The position numbers and the translations under genes are program-made. A DNA stretch of 64,000 bases, from NCBI GenBank assembly GCA_022606135.1, contig JABYQN010000001.1, forward strand, positions 3,596,001-3,660,000, read 5' to 3'. Positions within the stretch are counted from its first letter, which is position 1; every line of letters begins with the position of its first letter. The stretch comes from Fomes fomentarius. Its lineage: Eukaryota > Basidiomycota > Agaricomycetes > Polyporales > Polyporaceae. Below, in pieces: positions 10,360 through 23,542 of this stretch. The notes beneath the pieces are model-generated. The model was not told the DNA's origin. It did not search any database and saw only the letters and a program-made list of their open reading frames with translations.

Positions 10360-12209
10360 GAATGCTAGCGCGCTCCTCTCATTGTGATAATGGCTTTGTG
10401 CATCGTTTGGACTCTTGGACAGCAATGTGGGCGAGATGTTCAGTTACGACGATTGCTGTGACGAACTGGGCGATACTACTTATTAGGTAGCTCATACACG
10501 CTTTTGAATTGCCATTGTTGACGTATATCCCACGCTAGTAATGTCGCTTCACCTTCAATCCTTCTCGCAATAATACACACGTATTGTACAACCCGTTATA
10601 CTCCTATTCGCATGCTTATCTCCTGGAGTGCCCATGCGCACGGTGTGGCAGTGCGGGCTCTATACGGGGAACGTAAAGTGGCGGGCCAGGAGTCACTGAG
10701 GTAGTACTGAGCCAACGGCGAGTGTCAGGTGAATGCGCAGAGTTAGCGTTGTGGCCGCACTCACCCTGGAGGAGCAGGCGTACAAAACCAGCGTGGGAAT
10801 ATGTGCTCGCTCCTATCAGCGAAACACAGGCAGCAGGCGAGCTATAGTAGTCGGAGGTCGTCAGTTGATAATAAGCTTCACCGCGCTCGTATCGCATGAG
10901 ACTACTGACGTTCATTGCTGTGACACGGTCTACTCGTCCTTCGACTCTGACGACCTCGCCCCTGTAGGGAATGTTGCCTACGACGACGATGGCGACGTCC
11001 CCGCGGTGCAGTGCTACAGGCTCGAGGGTTGGGATGCGCGGCGGCGAAACCGTCAATTTAAGTTCTGGGCTGCGTTGTCGTAGTTATTCAGACAGTGGCC
11101 AGATATTGCTCAGCAACCGGAAGAAAACCACATAGGTTGCAGCAGCAGGCTTACGGAGGAGGTGGCTGGAGACACGCCTCTTGCAAGAACTCGACTTGTC
11201 TTCCGTCGCCGAATCGGAGCTGGACGGTCGGTAGCTAGTGCCACCGCGTAGTGGACCTTTGAGTTAATGTGTCATTTTTTGCACAAACTTCGCGGCGCTC
11301 ACCCCCTGCTGAGGGCTTCGCCCGCGGCTGGCGACGAGACCGGTGTAGGCTAGGCCGTCGACTACTACTACGGTATAAGTCAAGAGGCGAGCGAGCGAGA
11401 ATATATGTAGTATATCCGAGTCAATAGACAATAACTTAGCAAGTTTGCAGTAGTTGAAAGAGGAGGAAGCGTACGTACTGAGGGCGGGAGTGTAGATTCC
11501 ATGATTGGAGTCAGGTTGACTGTGTGCGTAGTCTACCAACTTGGGATCCGCTGTGAGGCTGGTCACGGTCTCCGTGTAGTTTTTCTCAAATGCCGGGATA
11601 CAGCTAGTCTCTCAGCTGCATGTGGCCTTTATAACCACACACTCCGCTATAATAATAGAGTTGCCATGGGAAACGGGATATTAGCCTGTACGCCACCGAT
11701 GCCTCGTTTCGACTCGGAGTGCAGTGAGTTGATTACCTTCTCTCCGGATAGGGCCTACAAGAGTGGTCGTGTCTCTGGCTAAGCCACGCTTAACGCCAAG
11801 CATAGTCTATTGTTATCTGGCAGAACTCAGATGTTTGAGAAAAGACTGATTGTCTAAATGAGTTCTAGGCGGATGGGTGGTTAAGCGCGCTACTACTTTC
11901 CATCTCCATAACAGGACACACACCGATCTGCTGGTTGGATCTGGATGCGTTTATTGACAATATTTCCGTCCATGTTTCCGAAGTCCTGCATTCTTTCTAT
12001 GACATCCTACTGCTTGCTTTGCTATTGTATTTTGCTACGTTGAACGGGAGAGACGCAGATTAGTGCAGAGCTCGACTCCCCCGAGTCCGGAGTCCTGGCA
12101 GCTTGGACATTCACGACTTCTGACCTCCGCGTAGGTGTGTCTGGCTACTCAACTCTCTCCTTACTTGGAATACCCCTTAGGGTAACGGGACTCTTGCGCG
12201 CCCTCCGAC
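10360..12209. other. Intergenic, no supported gene
   Basis: About 1.85 kb. A minus-strand frame at 10616-11056 and a plus-strand frame at 10733-11083 overlap each other and show no domain; a minus-strand frame at 11264-11566 is low-value. The right part should hold the IML1 promoter. No TATA box, tRNA or repeat was recognised. Confidence 0.45.
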
Positions 12210-15200
12210 ATGTCGCGCCCCGAGTCTCAAGCACCAGTAAGCCGCAAGAGATCCAACACCGCCCATTCCATCTTCAATGCGCCCGCCCCGCCCCCGGTAT
12301 ACATTCCTGCACCACCACTGAAAGTGGGCGACCAGCGTGTTCTGACAGCATGGGTGAACGAGCCCGCCACGACATCCGTCAAGCTCAATCATAGGCACTG
12401 GCCAGGAGTCGCGGAGGGAGACTTGATATGCATCGCCTCACCCGTGCCGGAGCACAAACCGGGATTTCTCTTCGTCGTGCCCGCAGAGGACGCGGCGGTG
12501 AGGCATCAGCTGCAGGTGAGTGCTCGCATTCCAATCGTGCGGTGCGTGAATGGGAGTGTTCACTTGGAGGAAACAAGATATCGCTCCCGCGCCCTGTACT
12601 GGAGACGTTTGGGCTGAGGAGTAATAGCGAGGTTACGTGCATGAAGGTACGTCTTACTCTTAGTGTTTCAGTGTCGCACGATGTCAAGCATGCGGTAGAT
12701 GGACAAGGAAGAATACAGTGCGGACTATATCGAGTTCGTGTTCCAAGACCAGTACCTCGGACGGAACGACATGTGGCGACTCGGACGCGACCTGGTCGGG
12801 CAATGCTTGTACGTCGAGCAACAAATATCTTTCATTGGTGTCATCGCAGCGAAAGTACAAGCACTCCACGTACACGGGAAGAAGGTAACTAACTCAAGTA
12901 TCATCCCGCCCTGCATGCTCACTAGGCTCCAGGTGTCTGCGGCGTACATCTCGCCCGCGACCAAAGTCGTGTACCGCTCGCTGTCTGCGCGCGCGACGAT
13001 ATTCATCCAGGTGTGCCGCGAGCTGTGGGAGTTCGCGGGCGACGGCGAGCGGTACAACGAGAAGATCGTGCATTCGTTCCTCCCCGCGCTCTTCGACCGG
13101 TGGAAGGAGATGAACACGAACCACATCGTCACCATCGTCCTCATTTCGCGCGTCTACTACGACTCCTCCGAGGTCGACTATGCCGCGGGTCCACTCCGCC
13201 GGGACGAGGAGGGTCGGTGGTACAAAGACTTCTTCAAGGTCATCACCGACCTCGAGGTGATGTACGACTGGCGGCCTACGCTTGTGTCTCTGAAAGACTC
13301 GTTCTGGGCGTTCCAGCGCGACATCCTCCTCGCGCACCATTACCACCAGAACGTCTCCTCCGCAGACGGGCCCGGCGCGGATGACCATGTGCGGCTCGTC
13401 GGGCAGATCTCGTACGCGCACGACGGTCCTCTACTCGAGGCACTCAACCTCGGGTTGAACCCAACCGAGACACACTACATCGACCGCTCGCTCTCGCTCA
13501 CTGGCTCATCGACCGTCGTCGTCACGCCCGGCACGGGATACTTCCGCGTGTCGAAACAGCTGCTCAGATTGACGACGACGCGGGTGCTGGATCAGGGCTT
13601 CACGATTGACTTGGTGTCTCTCGCGAAGCGCCCTCTGCACCAGACACCCATATTCTGCTTCAAGGGCGCAGAGCCTGATGCGAGGGCGGAGGTGGGCAAG
13701 ATCGGTTCTCGCGCGTTCGACCCGCTGTGGGGTGGGGGCGATGTGAGTGGAGAGGGCGTGGGCCGCGAGGCGAAGGTTTTCTGGTGGGAGCCGTTCTGGA
13801 TGCAGATCTCGTTCTGGGACAGGCAGATGGATTTGCCGTTCCGCAAAGACAGGTCAGTCGGTGGCGTTCTTGTCCAGCTGGCGCATATATTGACAGACAG
13901 TGTGACAATAGGTTTGTCGCTCGAGCGAAGATGCATGAGATCGAGATGCTCGGATTGTTGGATCACGACGTACTGTCTAGCATCGAGATCCCATACCTGC
14001 AAGAGGTAGGCAAGACCAATACACCATCGTACGAATGGAACTCGGACGCCACGGATTTGTCCAAGTCAGAGCTCTCGGAAAGGTTGATAACCCCCGAGGA
14101 AGCCGATCAGTTTGACATAGACGTTTTCACTGTGCGGCTCGAAGAGAAGCCACCGCTCACAGCACGAAACTCCTTATCCTCTAGTGGGAGTGTCACTCTG
14201 AGCTCATCATTCAGGACCAGCGAGATGAAGCGATCGTCTATCATACGCACATCGGATACGTCCCGGATATCCCCCATTCAAGAAAGTCCAGCACGACGCC
14301 AGCTACCTCTAACGGCGGATCCATCTCAGCTGGATAGGGAGCAAAGATTGTCTGTCACGATATCCGGAGGCGCTCTTAGTACATCACCGTCTCAATCATC
14401 CATCCTATCCGCTCGGTCTTCACGTTCCCAGCGGAGTTCGCGAACCGCTGTAGCCGGAAATATCACGAATCAGCCTCGAGACCATAGTGAATCCCGTGGC
14501 TCCACTATCTCAAAGTTTGCCCCGGCATGGTTGCTCAATCCATTCCGCAGTGGTATCAGCCAACCACAGACATCTCCTGTATCTGCCTCCGGATTCACTG
14601 GGTCGACTCCTCCACTTACACCGACCTCGCTACCTCCCACGACTACTGCACCTCGTGGGCCCCCGCGGTCGCCACAGCCAGTAGTCCAGCGCGCGAGTAG
14701 TGCGCGTCCTATCCGACAGCGCGCGACCGATGATGAGCTTGCACTTCCTAATCGGGGGTCTTGGACTCGCCATTCCCCTGTTGGGACTCCTCCTCGAGAT
14801 GACATCCTCAGCAAACGTCGCAGCACGCTCAGTAGTGTGGCGAACCTGCCTATATTCCCGGCCAACCTCGCCATCTACATCCATCCGACCGAACCGCTCG
14901 CGACTGTACCCTACACACAGGCGTCGCTGGCTCGCAGATGGCAGCATCTCTTCCCGCAGCCCCTAACCAAGCACGAGATCAAATGGCGGTCGATGGTTAC
15001 ACCAGCCTGTCTTCCGCTCACGGTCGAGCACTTCCCGTCCACGCACGAGCTTGAGACGTCCTACGACGTCTTCTCATATGACTTCGTCTACGACCCGTCT
15101 GAGATGCACTCCTTCCTCGTCCGCCTCCCTCCGATGCAGGGCAGCGCAGACGAAATGCGGCGCGCGTGGGCACTTGCAATCATGCGCGGCATGGTCGCCC

Positions 15201-17228
15201 TTCGTCTCGCCCAGGGCTTCCAGTTCGTCCTCCGGCCGTCCAAGTCAGGTTCATCATCGCACGAACCCGAGCTGTCAGTGTCGACTCTGCGGCGAACCAA
15301 GTCGTACGCCGGCGCTGTGGACGATGGCGCGAGCTCACGGCCCATTGGCGCTGCGATGGTGCTTGTGTCGGCGTACGACTCGGTGTACCTGAGCATGAGC
15401 AACGAAATACATCATATCATGTATGCGGGGGATAGCATCCAGGTGCGGCGGTATGTGCGGAGGATGCCGAGGACACAGCCGTTTGAGTACCAGTGCTTGA
15501 TCTGGCCGAAGAATGGTGAGGGCTATACTGAGCTGAAGACGACGTTCCGGTCGCATGGAATGGAGAACTACGGTTGGAACAGGTGGGTGCTTATCGCGGT
15601 TTGAGGCTGATGCCAGATGCTGACGCTGGGACAGGCTAGATATGCTGGTCGCTGGCTATGAGAACAAGTTCAACGAGTCGCTACGGTACTGGCGAACGCG
15701 CTTTGTCGTAATTCCGACGGACGAGAACCCGCTCTCGAGCGTTGCTCCCAACGGCGAGAAGCTGAACGACGAGGAGATCAGGCTGCTGGGGATGGACAAA
15801 CTTGCAGAGCTACTCTCCAAAGCGCGTGTCGACGATCCCGGACAACAGTCTCCCCCCGTGCGGTTCATCACGACCGACTTGGGTCCGGCGCAGTGTATTC
15901 TCGACGACACCGTCACCGCCCAGTTGGACGAAATTCACGCGAGTGGCCCACTGAAGAAAAAGGTCAAGAGCGAACGGGATATCAGCGACATGTCGTTGTC
16001 TGCGATCGCGAAGGCCATGCGCGAAGACGACGGGGTGCCTATCAAAGAACACAGGTGGCATGGTCAGAAGTATCCGAATTCCTTTACGGGGACTCAGTTT
16101 GTGTCCTGGCTGATCCGCGAGTTCCGCGATGTTTCGAGTCGAGAGCAGGCTGTGGAGTGGGGTTCCAGGTTGATGGAGCAAGGTCTCTTTGATCACTGTA
16201 GAGGGACGCATGGCTTCCTGGACGGGTATGCACAACCTTCCTTGTCTTCAGTCCGCAACTAGTGACGCTGACTTCGTCCCTCTTGCATGTAGTCATTACT
16301 TCTACGTCCTGAGGGGAGAGTATATTGTGCCAATTACGCCGAGGGCCAGCTGGTTCTCGCGTCCAACACCGAAGCACGACGATGCGAAAGGCATTAACTC
16401 GCCACGGCCATCGCAATACGGGCGGAAGACAAAGAAGCATCTAATCTTGAGTTCGAGCATGGTCATTGATGTTGATCCCAAGAAGGTACGTGCCGTGCAT
16501 ACACGTGTTTTCCAGGCGGAAATCCTCATGTTGTGTCGGTACAGCAAAGCGATCAGGCTGAGTCCGTAATTTTGCACCATGACATCATCCACAATCCCGC
16601 GACGTGCTTCCACTTCGAGTTCCACTGGATTGGCACTACTGCGCGCTGCATCGATGACCTTCTCCGTCAGTGGAGTCTCACTATCGAGCGATACGGGCTC
16701 AAGCTAGTCGAGGCGTATGTGGACCCGATTGCCGATATCAGGGAGAAGAACGCATTTCAATCGTGTTTCCCCATCCCGCTCGCTCTCCCGCCGCCGTCGC
16801 TTTCGGAGATTGGCAGACGCCTTCCTGAAGGCGTGCAAGCTATTCACTACTTCGAATCAGCCCTCCTACGGAGGTGGGGATTCGTCCTAGATATCGAGGG
16901 AGCCATGCACTACACCGATCAGGTCGAAGTCGACTACTCCTACCGACGATCGCCCTTCAAGTATTCCCAGTGGGTGCACCGCTCTGGAGTCGCTTTCACC
17001 CAAGTCTTGGGAGGTTCCCAAGGGTTCCTCTTCCTGACTAATCGTCTCATGGCACCTGGTCGCATAGGGACTGCACTCAAATACCAACGGCCCGCCGCTG
17101 TCGCGGAAAAGATCCGTATCAAGCTCCATCAATTCTGTCAGGACAAAGCCGCACTCACACGCTTCTACGAGGAAGAGATCGCACAGCTGGACCATGCCCT
17201 CGAGGAACCACCTCCCTTGCGTATATGA
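12210..17228 (+). CDS. IML1: Iml1/DEPDC5 homologue, GATOR1 (SEACIT) subunit
   Basis: Eight exons, join(12210-12515, 12578-12646, 12699-12884, 12933-13852, 13912-15582, 15635-16225, 16293-16485, 16545-17228), give 1539 residues, close to the usual length of fungal Iml1. The first intron ends in AAG. The central-N part ('YIEFVFQDQYLGRNDMWRL', 'CLYVEQQISFIGVIAAKV', 'VTIVLISRVYY', 'DFFKVITDLE') is the Iml1 N-terminal domain (PF12257). Residues about 555-815 are Ser/Pro-rich and probably disordered. A DEP domain lies at about 1170-1260 ('PNSFTGTQFVSWLIREFRD', then 'GHYFYVLRGEY'). The C-terminal exon carries the conserved tail with 'TCFHFEFHWIGTTARCIDDL'. Iml1 is the GAP-bearing subunit that restrains TORC1 on the vacuole when amino acids are low. 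No lesion was seen. Confidence 0.95.
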
Positions 17229-17897
17229 CTGTCCGCTGTTGCTCACGCTTGCGTTAGTCGGATCCGTTTGCGAATATGTCATCATCGATCCATTCCCATG
17301 CCTTTACCTTGTGACTAGTGAGTGGATATGACGCAACGCAGTTAACATGTTGATATGTCAGCGGACCCCGGGCTCTTCCACGACAAAGGTGTTGCCGGGG
17401 ACTGTGTCTGAGACGCGAGCTTGGCTGACTGTACTTCCGTTCTCAGGGCTAGAATCTGTGGCCTAGTGCATGGGCGGCGATTGCCGTTGAAATATATGAC
17501 CTATTGCTGCCTAACGGTACTCTGAGAGCATATCTTTTGACATCTCGGTTACCAAGCGGCCAACTTGACATATACGGGCAAGTCGCACCCTGTCGCACCT
17601 CGTGTCTCTTAGATTGAGACAGAGATATGAAATCAGAAACACGACACCGGCTACTCAGCACATCCTCCCTAGCTTCCCCATGGCAGGCTTCGGTCATTAT
17701 TGCGGTACCGACACCGATAAGAGGTACGATTTCAAGCTTACGCTTATCTTCTGGAGCTCACTTATCAGAAACTCTCATAGAGCGGACCATCTATATACTT
17801 ACCCTTCAGTGTTGGATCCCCAGGAACACTCTATATACCAGCTCTCAAGCCCAGTCTCTTGTCCCGACCATTCATTTGCTTTCCCGATCGCGATACC
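17229..17897. other. Intergenic, promoter of the FBXO31-like gene
   Basis: About 670 bp. It ends with TATATA at 17832-17837, some 60 bp before the chosen ATG at 17898. No other feature was recognised. Confidence 0.5.
17832..17837 (+). promoter_or_regulatory. TATA-like box of the FBXO31-like gene
   Basis: TATATA. A transcript starting about 30 bp downstream would begin after the in-frame ATG at 17859, which supports the ATG at 17898 as the real start. Confidence 0.45.
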
Positions 17898-19288
17898 ATG
17901 TCCGAAAAGTTTGCGCTCAACGACGTACCCCTTGCAAGCATCATTGACCTTCCATTCGATGTTCTGCTCGACATCTTTCACTTGCTACGCTCTCGCGATC
18001 TGATTAACCTGCTTTGTTGCTGTCGTCATCTGCATGCTCTCGTGGAGGAAGATTCCATCTGGCGCAACCTCTCAGCGGCGTATGGCTTACGTGACGTCGC
18101 TCCATTCGGTGGGCGGTCGTGGTTCACCATCTATACGCGACTACTGCATCCCTACGGACCGATGCTCGGTTTGTGGGCTGGGGATCGCGCATACACCGGT
18201 GGTATCCTGGATGTCCGCCTTCATCTTGGAGACCACAAGACGCAGGCCGGGATCCACATAGACACGTGGCAATTCCGCCTGCTGCAGCCAGAGGACATAG
18301 AAGGACCAGAAAAACCGGAGCTTCCCATGTACACACCATTAGTCCGCATCGACTTCAGCGCGACGCCATCTCTGTACGGAGACGTGCAGGTGTCATGCTG
18401 CTGCTCTAAAAAGGGGGGCCCACCACCGCATTCCGCGGCGCTGAAGCTCTTCTCATCCACCCACCAAGGCCATTTCCTGCATTCCCGCCAAGGCCAACAT
18501 CTCCACCCAGAGTTCCCCGGCCCCGAGATACGCAGAGCGCTGGACGAGTCCAGGTACCCCATCCTACGCTGCCGCCGATCCACGGTCGCCGACCAGACGT
18601 CGCAGCTCGCACAACGGCCGAGGATCCCCGTCGTCTACACCGCACCCACGCAGTATCGCAAGCCCCAAGCTGTCTCAATCTCGTGCCGCCACGGATGCGT
18701 CGACCGCATCCGCCCATTCCTCGGCTTCGACAACATCGTCCCGTTCCCCCCGCGGTACTACCCCCTCCGACACGTCGTCCCCCCGGAGGTCGACCCGCTG
18801 GCGCCGGAATGGCATCCCAGGTCGCTCGTCGGGCTCTGGCTCGGGTCGCACGGCCCCCACGGCACCGAGTGCCTCTACTTTGATTGGGATCGCCCATCGT
18901 GTATGCTGCGCGCGTGGAAGATCACCGGAGACGAGAACGTGCCCCGGGGAGCACTCAGCTGGCAGGTCGACACGGGGAGCGAGTGTCCTGTTGGTCAAAT
19001 ACCCGTATGCGCCTGTATGCGGGAGCAGGGCATCGGCGATCTGACAAAGTATCGCGCGTTTGGCGGCAGTGGGACGATCAGTGCTCGTGGTTTCTTGTAA
19101 GTGGACCGGTCTGCATGTATCCTTGTCTGCGTTGCGATCGCTCATTCGTATACGCTGGCAGTCCATCGCAGAAGAACGGGACGGATGTCATCCTGCTGGT
19201 CGGTGAGCATAACACGGTGTATATGGTGTGGTCGGAGATGGAGGAGTGTTCTTCGTACGTCCGGTACAGGGGGCGTAGTAGTACCTGA
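17898..19288 (+). CDS. F-box protein of FBXO31 type
   Basis: Two exons, join(17898-19096, 19162-19288), give 441 residues. The F-box is at residues about 14-60 ('IIDLPFDVLLDIFHLLRSRD', 'CCCRHLHALVEEDSIWRNL'), followed by 'GPMLGLWAGDRAYTGGILDV'. The C-terminal part has 'LVGLWLGSHGPHGTECLYF', a 'KITGDENVPRGALSW' segment and 'GTISARGF', in the order of the beta-rich substrate domain of FBXO31 (PF12014, cyclin-D1-binding type). FBXO31 proteins are SCF adaptors linked in animals to cell-cycle arrest and damaged-protein recognition; the fungal target is unknown. It differs from the LRR-type F-box family at the left of the window. An alternative in-frame ATG lies at 17859. Confidence 0.85.
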
Positions 19289-19679
19289 CTGGCATACGTT
19301 CCCGTCGTAATCTGCAGCGGAAGCTCGATAGCCTCTGTGAAGGGAGTCTCACCTTTCCGAGGCGCCCTCGTAGGAACATTCTCAACAACGGTAGACCGAG
19401 ATCATGCTGTTCCCAAAACCATGTCAATACGAGGTTGTAGGTGGTATCAAGATGTGTAAGATGTGCATAATGGAGGTATAGCACGAATGATCAGGTATCA
19501 CACACAGCGCGGTTCCGTATTCGAAACAAGATCAAGTCCGTTCTCCCTCACTGCGTTTGTGACACACCGGACAGCCATGCGTGATCTTCGCGCGCAAAAT
19601 CGCCGTGCTGCAACGACGCACATGGAAAAAAGCTCAGCGAACTGCAAGTTGAACGCCAGACGACCGGCAGGAGAGTGGC
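19289..19679. other. Convergent spacer between FBXO31-like gene and VPS41
   Basis: About 390 bp containing the two 3' ends. No feature was recognised. Confidence 0.5.
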
Positions 19680-22600
19680 TTACAATGCAATCTTTCCGCC
19701 CAAGCCGGGCTGCCCCCCGATGCCCATGCCGACGAGCGTGGGGTCTGGCTGGTGCGGCAGCTCCGCGTCGTGGTCTACGCAGTCGGCGTGGACGACGTGC
19801 CGACAGAGGAAGAGTAGGCTTAGCCTGTGCGGTATCTGGCCTATTGGCTTGTTGCATATCGGACACGGCGTCTTCGCTGCAAACGCACCCACCCACAAAC
19901 GTCAACCAGTCAGTCATTCACATTCATTCATTCATAAGTCCGTGGAGGGCCAATGGTGGGGGCGAGGAGACAGACACATACCACTGAGGAAGAAGCCGCT
20001 GGTCTGATTCCTGTGCAGCTTGCGCACGAGGTCCGCACAGTCGCCGTTCATGATCGTCTCGCAGCCTTCGAGAAGGGAGACCTGCAGGTTGAAGTCGTGC
20101 AGGATCTTGATGAGCGCGCCTTTGAGGCCGGGGATCTCGAGCCCGTTCTTGATGCGGCGGATGAGCCGGATGGGGTCGATCTCCGCCCCGACGTTCTCGA
20201 GCAGACCGCGGATGAACGCTGTGGGGATGGTAGATGTCAGGTCAGTATGTGCGTGGTTGGGGATGCGGGAGAAGGAACAGACCAGGCCGCGTTTCCGAGT
20301 ACCTGAGCAGGTCTTCCCAGAGATCGTCGTCGTGCTGTTCTTTCGCGAAGTCGATTGCACGGCTGACGTCTCCTAGTCGGTCGATGATGAGGTACAGCGC
20401 CTTCTTGTTGTTGCCCATGCGGCCAAGCAGGAACACCATCTCCAGCACCAGGTCACGCTCGTTGCAGACTTTGTACGCCTTTGTTGCACAGCGCCAATTA
20501 AATTAGGCGGTCTCACCACATCTTGATGTCGCTCACCTCTTCCAAGTTGTAGTAATTGCTTGCGCGCAGGAAGTCAATCAGCCGCCGAGGAGCATATTCT
20601 GCGTACAGTTTGACCTGGAAAACCAGTTGACCGTTGCCTCGTATGATACGAGTTATAAAGAGCGTACCTGGGTATCAGCATATGCAAACGTCAAGTGAGG
20701 ATCCTTCTGGAACAGCGCATTGAGGTAGAGGTACAGATAGTACGGCCTATCCTGTAGCTGCTGCACCACGCGTGCGATCTATGCGCCATCAATCGTCAGA
20801 GACGCCGCATGCTGTGAATGGTTGAGGACGCACCGGTATCGAGTGTATGTGGTCAACGAGGAGGGTGATCGCCGCAACGGGGTCGGTGTCGATTTCCTCG
20901 CCCTCCCTCTTCCGCTTCTCCCGGAGCTCCTGGTCGAACTCGACAAGGAGAAGCGCTTGGTCCTGCACGTCCGTGAACAGGTTGTGCTCGCGGATGAGGT
21001 CAAACACGTTTGGCCGGCGTAAGCGAAGGAAGAACGGAAGCGCCTTGCCCGGTTGTCGATTGAGCGTATACCTACATCAGACAAAATAGCTGTCAGCAAG
21101 CCATTGGGAGAGGAAAGAACGGAGACATACAGCTCGGCGAGGCATTCCATGAGTATAACAGTATCAGGACCGGTCGGTTTCATCGAGGAGCCGGATGGCG
21201 CGCGGTCAAGGTGAGATTGGACGGCGACGATGACGGCCGAGATGTCATAGATGCCCTTCGGCCACGTCTTGATCGTCTGCAGCAAAGTCTAACAAAGTGA
21301 GGTGTCAATCCACTCTCAGCTCCCTTGTCTCTGACCAAGCCAATCTGGACCGAGTACTCACCTGTCGGTCATGGGTGAGGAAATGCCCCAGGATCATCTC
21401 GTACACTAGATGCCCCAGCGTCGGCGTCTCAGTTGGGATGTACGGGATGATCGCCTGCAGCTGGTGCTTCTGCGCAAAAACGAAGATCCAGTCCTCCCAC
21501 CGCTTCGTGTCCTGCCCGCACACCTTCGGGCACAGCCGCGCGGCCTTGACGTACTCGCCCTCGCCGACAAGATGCTCGACGTACACCTGCCCGATCTGCA
21601 CCGCGTCCAGCTCGTCCTTGTCCTCCGCGCGCACATCGCCACCCTCGTTCCCCATGCGCTCGATGACTTCGAGCGCCTCTTCGTACCGCTTCCGCTCGAC
21701 GAGCCACGAGACGTGATCTTGCCAGTCGCGTGGTTTGACGACGATGAGGTCCCGTGGGCTTAATACGACGTAGTACCTCTCTCCCCCAAGTGCGGTACCT
21801 GGCGAGAGGGGGGAGCCTTTGACGGGAGCAGCCTCGACGTCGACGAGCACGTAGTCATTGCATTGCCAGCGCTCGTAGCCGGAGATACCTAGTGCATCGG
21901 CGGAGAGCTCTTCGCCCGCGCGGGAGACGATGCGGAGCTCGGGGCGTTCGGCCAGTTTGCGCGCCTGCTCTGCACGATCGGCGGCCGCTTCGTTCCCGGT
22001 CAAGAGGGACGTGTCGGGCGGGGTGTATGCGAGCACGAGGAATGCAGTCAGCACCGGGGACTTGGTAGAGCGTACTGACCCATTCGTCTTGCTAGATGCG
22101 TTGGACGGCTGGGGTGCAGATGGTGACGGTGGCATTGGGTGCGGGACGATACCAGCGATCATGCAGTCGAGTTCAAAGACTGCTGTGATCTCGACAAGTA
22201 GAGGCGGAAGATGCGACGCAGATGCAGATTTGCGCGGCCGTGTACGTACGCGGGCGACCTTTATCTGGTCTGCCCAGCCGATGAGCAACGTCGACTCGTC
22301 TTGCCAGTGCAGTGTGCACTTGAACAAGTCCGCGCGTGGGCTGTCTGCAGGCCGGTCGATGAAGGTGATACGGGTTTGCGAATTGGTGTCGTATATCTTG
22401 ACGCCCTGCAAGCACAAACACTGAATTAGGCCGTGAATGTCAACAGAGAGCAGATGTGCGTACCAGGTCGTTCGCCCACGCAATGAGGTTATCGTGCCAC
22501 CGGACCTGCCAGATCGGACCCTCTCCAGAGTGCAGGGTTGTCTCTTTGTAGCCGAGCCAGCCCTTCTCGTGCAGGACGAGGTTGCCGGCCATGCCGCCTG

Positions 22601-23308
22601 AGACGAGGGACCGTGTACTGCTCTTCGCGAAGTTGGGTTCGAGCGCGACGGTGCGCACGGGTCGCTTCAGGTTGAACACATGGGTTTCGGGTTGGCTAAG
22701 GGAGTATACGGCGACCTGTCCTGAGGGCAGGTTTGTGAGTGATTGCAACAATCAGTCGTTGTACGACTCCAAGTTCTCTCACCGTCTATGGAAGCTGTTG
22801 CAATCCAGTCCCCGGTGATGTCCATGCATATGTCGAGCACAGAAGCAGAGTGCGCGGCAAATGGCTTGATGAGCTGCCCATCAAGACCGAGGACGTAGAG
22901 CTTTCCGCCATGCGTGCCTAAGGCCTGCATGGTGCGAGTCTCAGGATGTTATTTGCGGGCTATGCGTATGCAGTTACTCACCAGACGTTGATTCGAGTAT
23001 GCAAGCGCAGATGCAGAGTCCTTCTGCAGCAGTTGGTGCGCGATCCCGCCGAGCCGTTCATACTTGAGCGCAGGCTCCTCATCGTCCTCTTCATCGTCCT
23101 CTTCGTCCTCTTCTGCATCGTCCTCGTCCGTCTCCTCCTCAGTCCCCTCTTCAGGCTTTCCCTCGCCACCACGTGCATTCCCATTCTCCTCCACTGGTTC
23201 ATCCTCCTCGTCTCCACTCTCACTCGCCTCCGTCATGTTCTCCGGGCTGGCAGTGACCAGCCCCTCCTCGTGATCATTTTGTTCTTCATCTGGAGGCACT
23301 GCTGACAT
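19680..23308 (-). CDS. VPS41: Vps41, HOPS complex subunit
   Basis: Eleven exons on the minus strand, complement(join(19680-19876, 19982-20218, 20283-20478, 20537-20614, 20668-20778, 20834-21071, 21131-21288, 21362-22405, 22464-22720, 22783-22924, 22982-23308)), give 994 residues, the usual Vps41 length. Residues 1-80 are very acidic; 'PALKYERLGG' then opens the WD40-like beta-propeller ('LALGTHGGKLYVLGLDGQ', 'DITGDWIATASIDG'). A clathrin-heavy-chain-type helical repeat follows ('DLVLEMVFLLGRMGNNKKAL', 'AFIRGLLENVG'), and a RING-like end carries 'CPIC' and 'CRHVVHADC'. Vps41 tethers membranes for vacuole fusion and binds Ypt7/Rab7. One acceptor (intron before 20478) is AAG and one donor is GTCTGT; both keep the frame and conserved sequence. 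The gene is divergent from COX16. Confidence 0.95.
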
Positions 23309-23542
23309 CGCACACCAGTAGTTTCAGAGAGCAGCTATACACGCATAGAAGTAGCGGAGTGGCAGTAGTCGAAAGTGTGCGCGCAAGACGCGCTGGGCAA
23401 CGCGGAGACAGTGATTGCAGGTCGCGTATAGACGCCCATAGCCGAGGTGGTCTCTCTTCTTCTCTCATCCGGACATCCTTGCAGGCTTGCAGCGTTCTCG
23501 TTCTCAACCTCCTCTACACTGGGATCTGGAAAAGTATTTGGG
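23309..23542. promoter_or_regulatory. Shared promoter of VPS41 and COX16
   Basis: Only 234 bp separate the start codons of two divergent genes, so both promoters must lie here. No TATA box is clear on either strand. The plus-strand frame runs open into COX16 from 23447, but the N-terminal extension it would give is not typical of Cox16. Confidence 0.6.

Noticed and set aside
10616..11056. 146-residue minus-strand frame with some hydrophobic stretches
   Set aside because: No recognisable domain, an opposite-strand frame overlaps most of it, and no introns or promoter support it.
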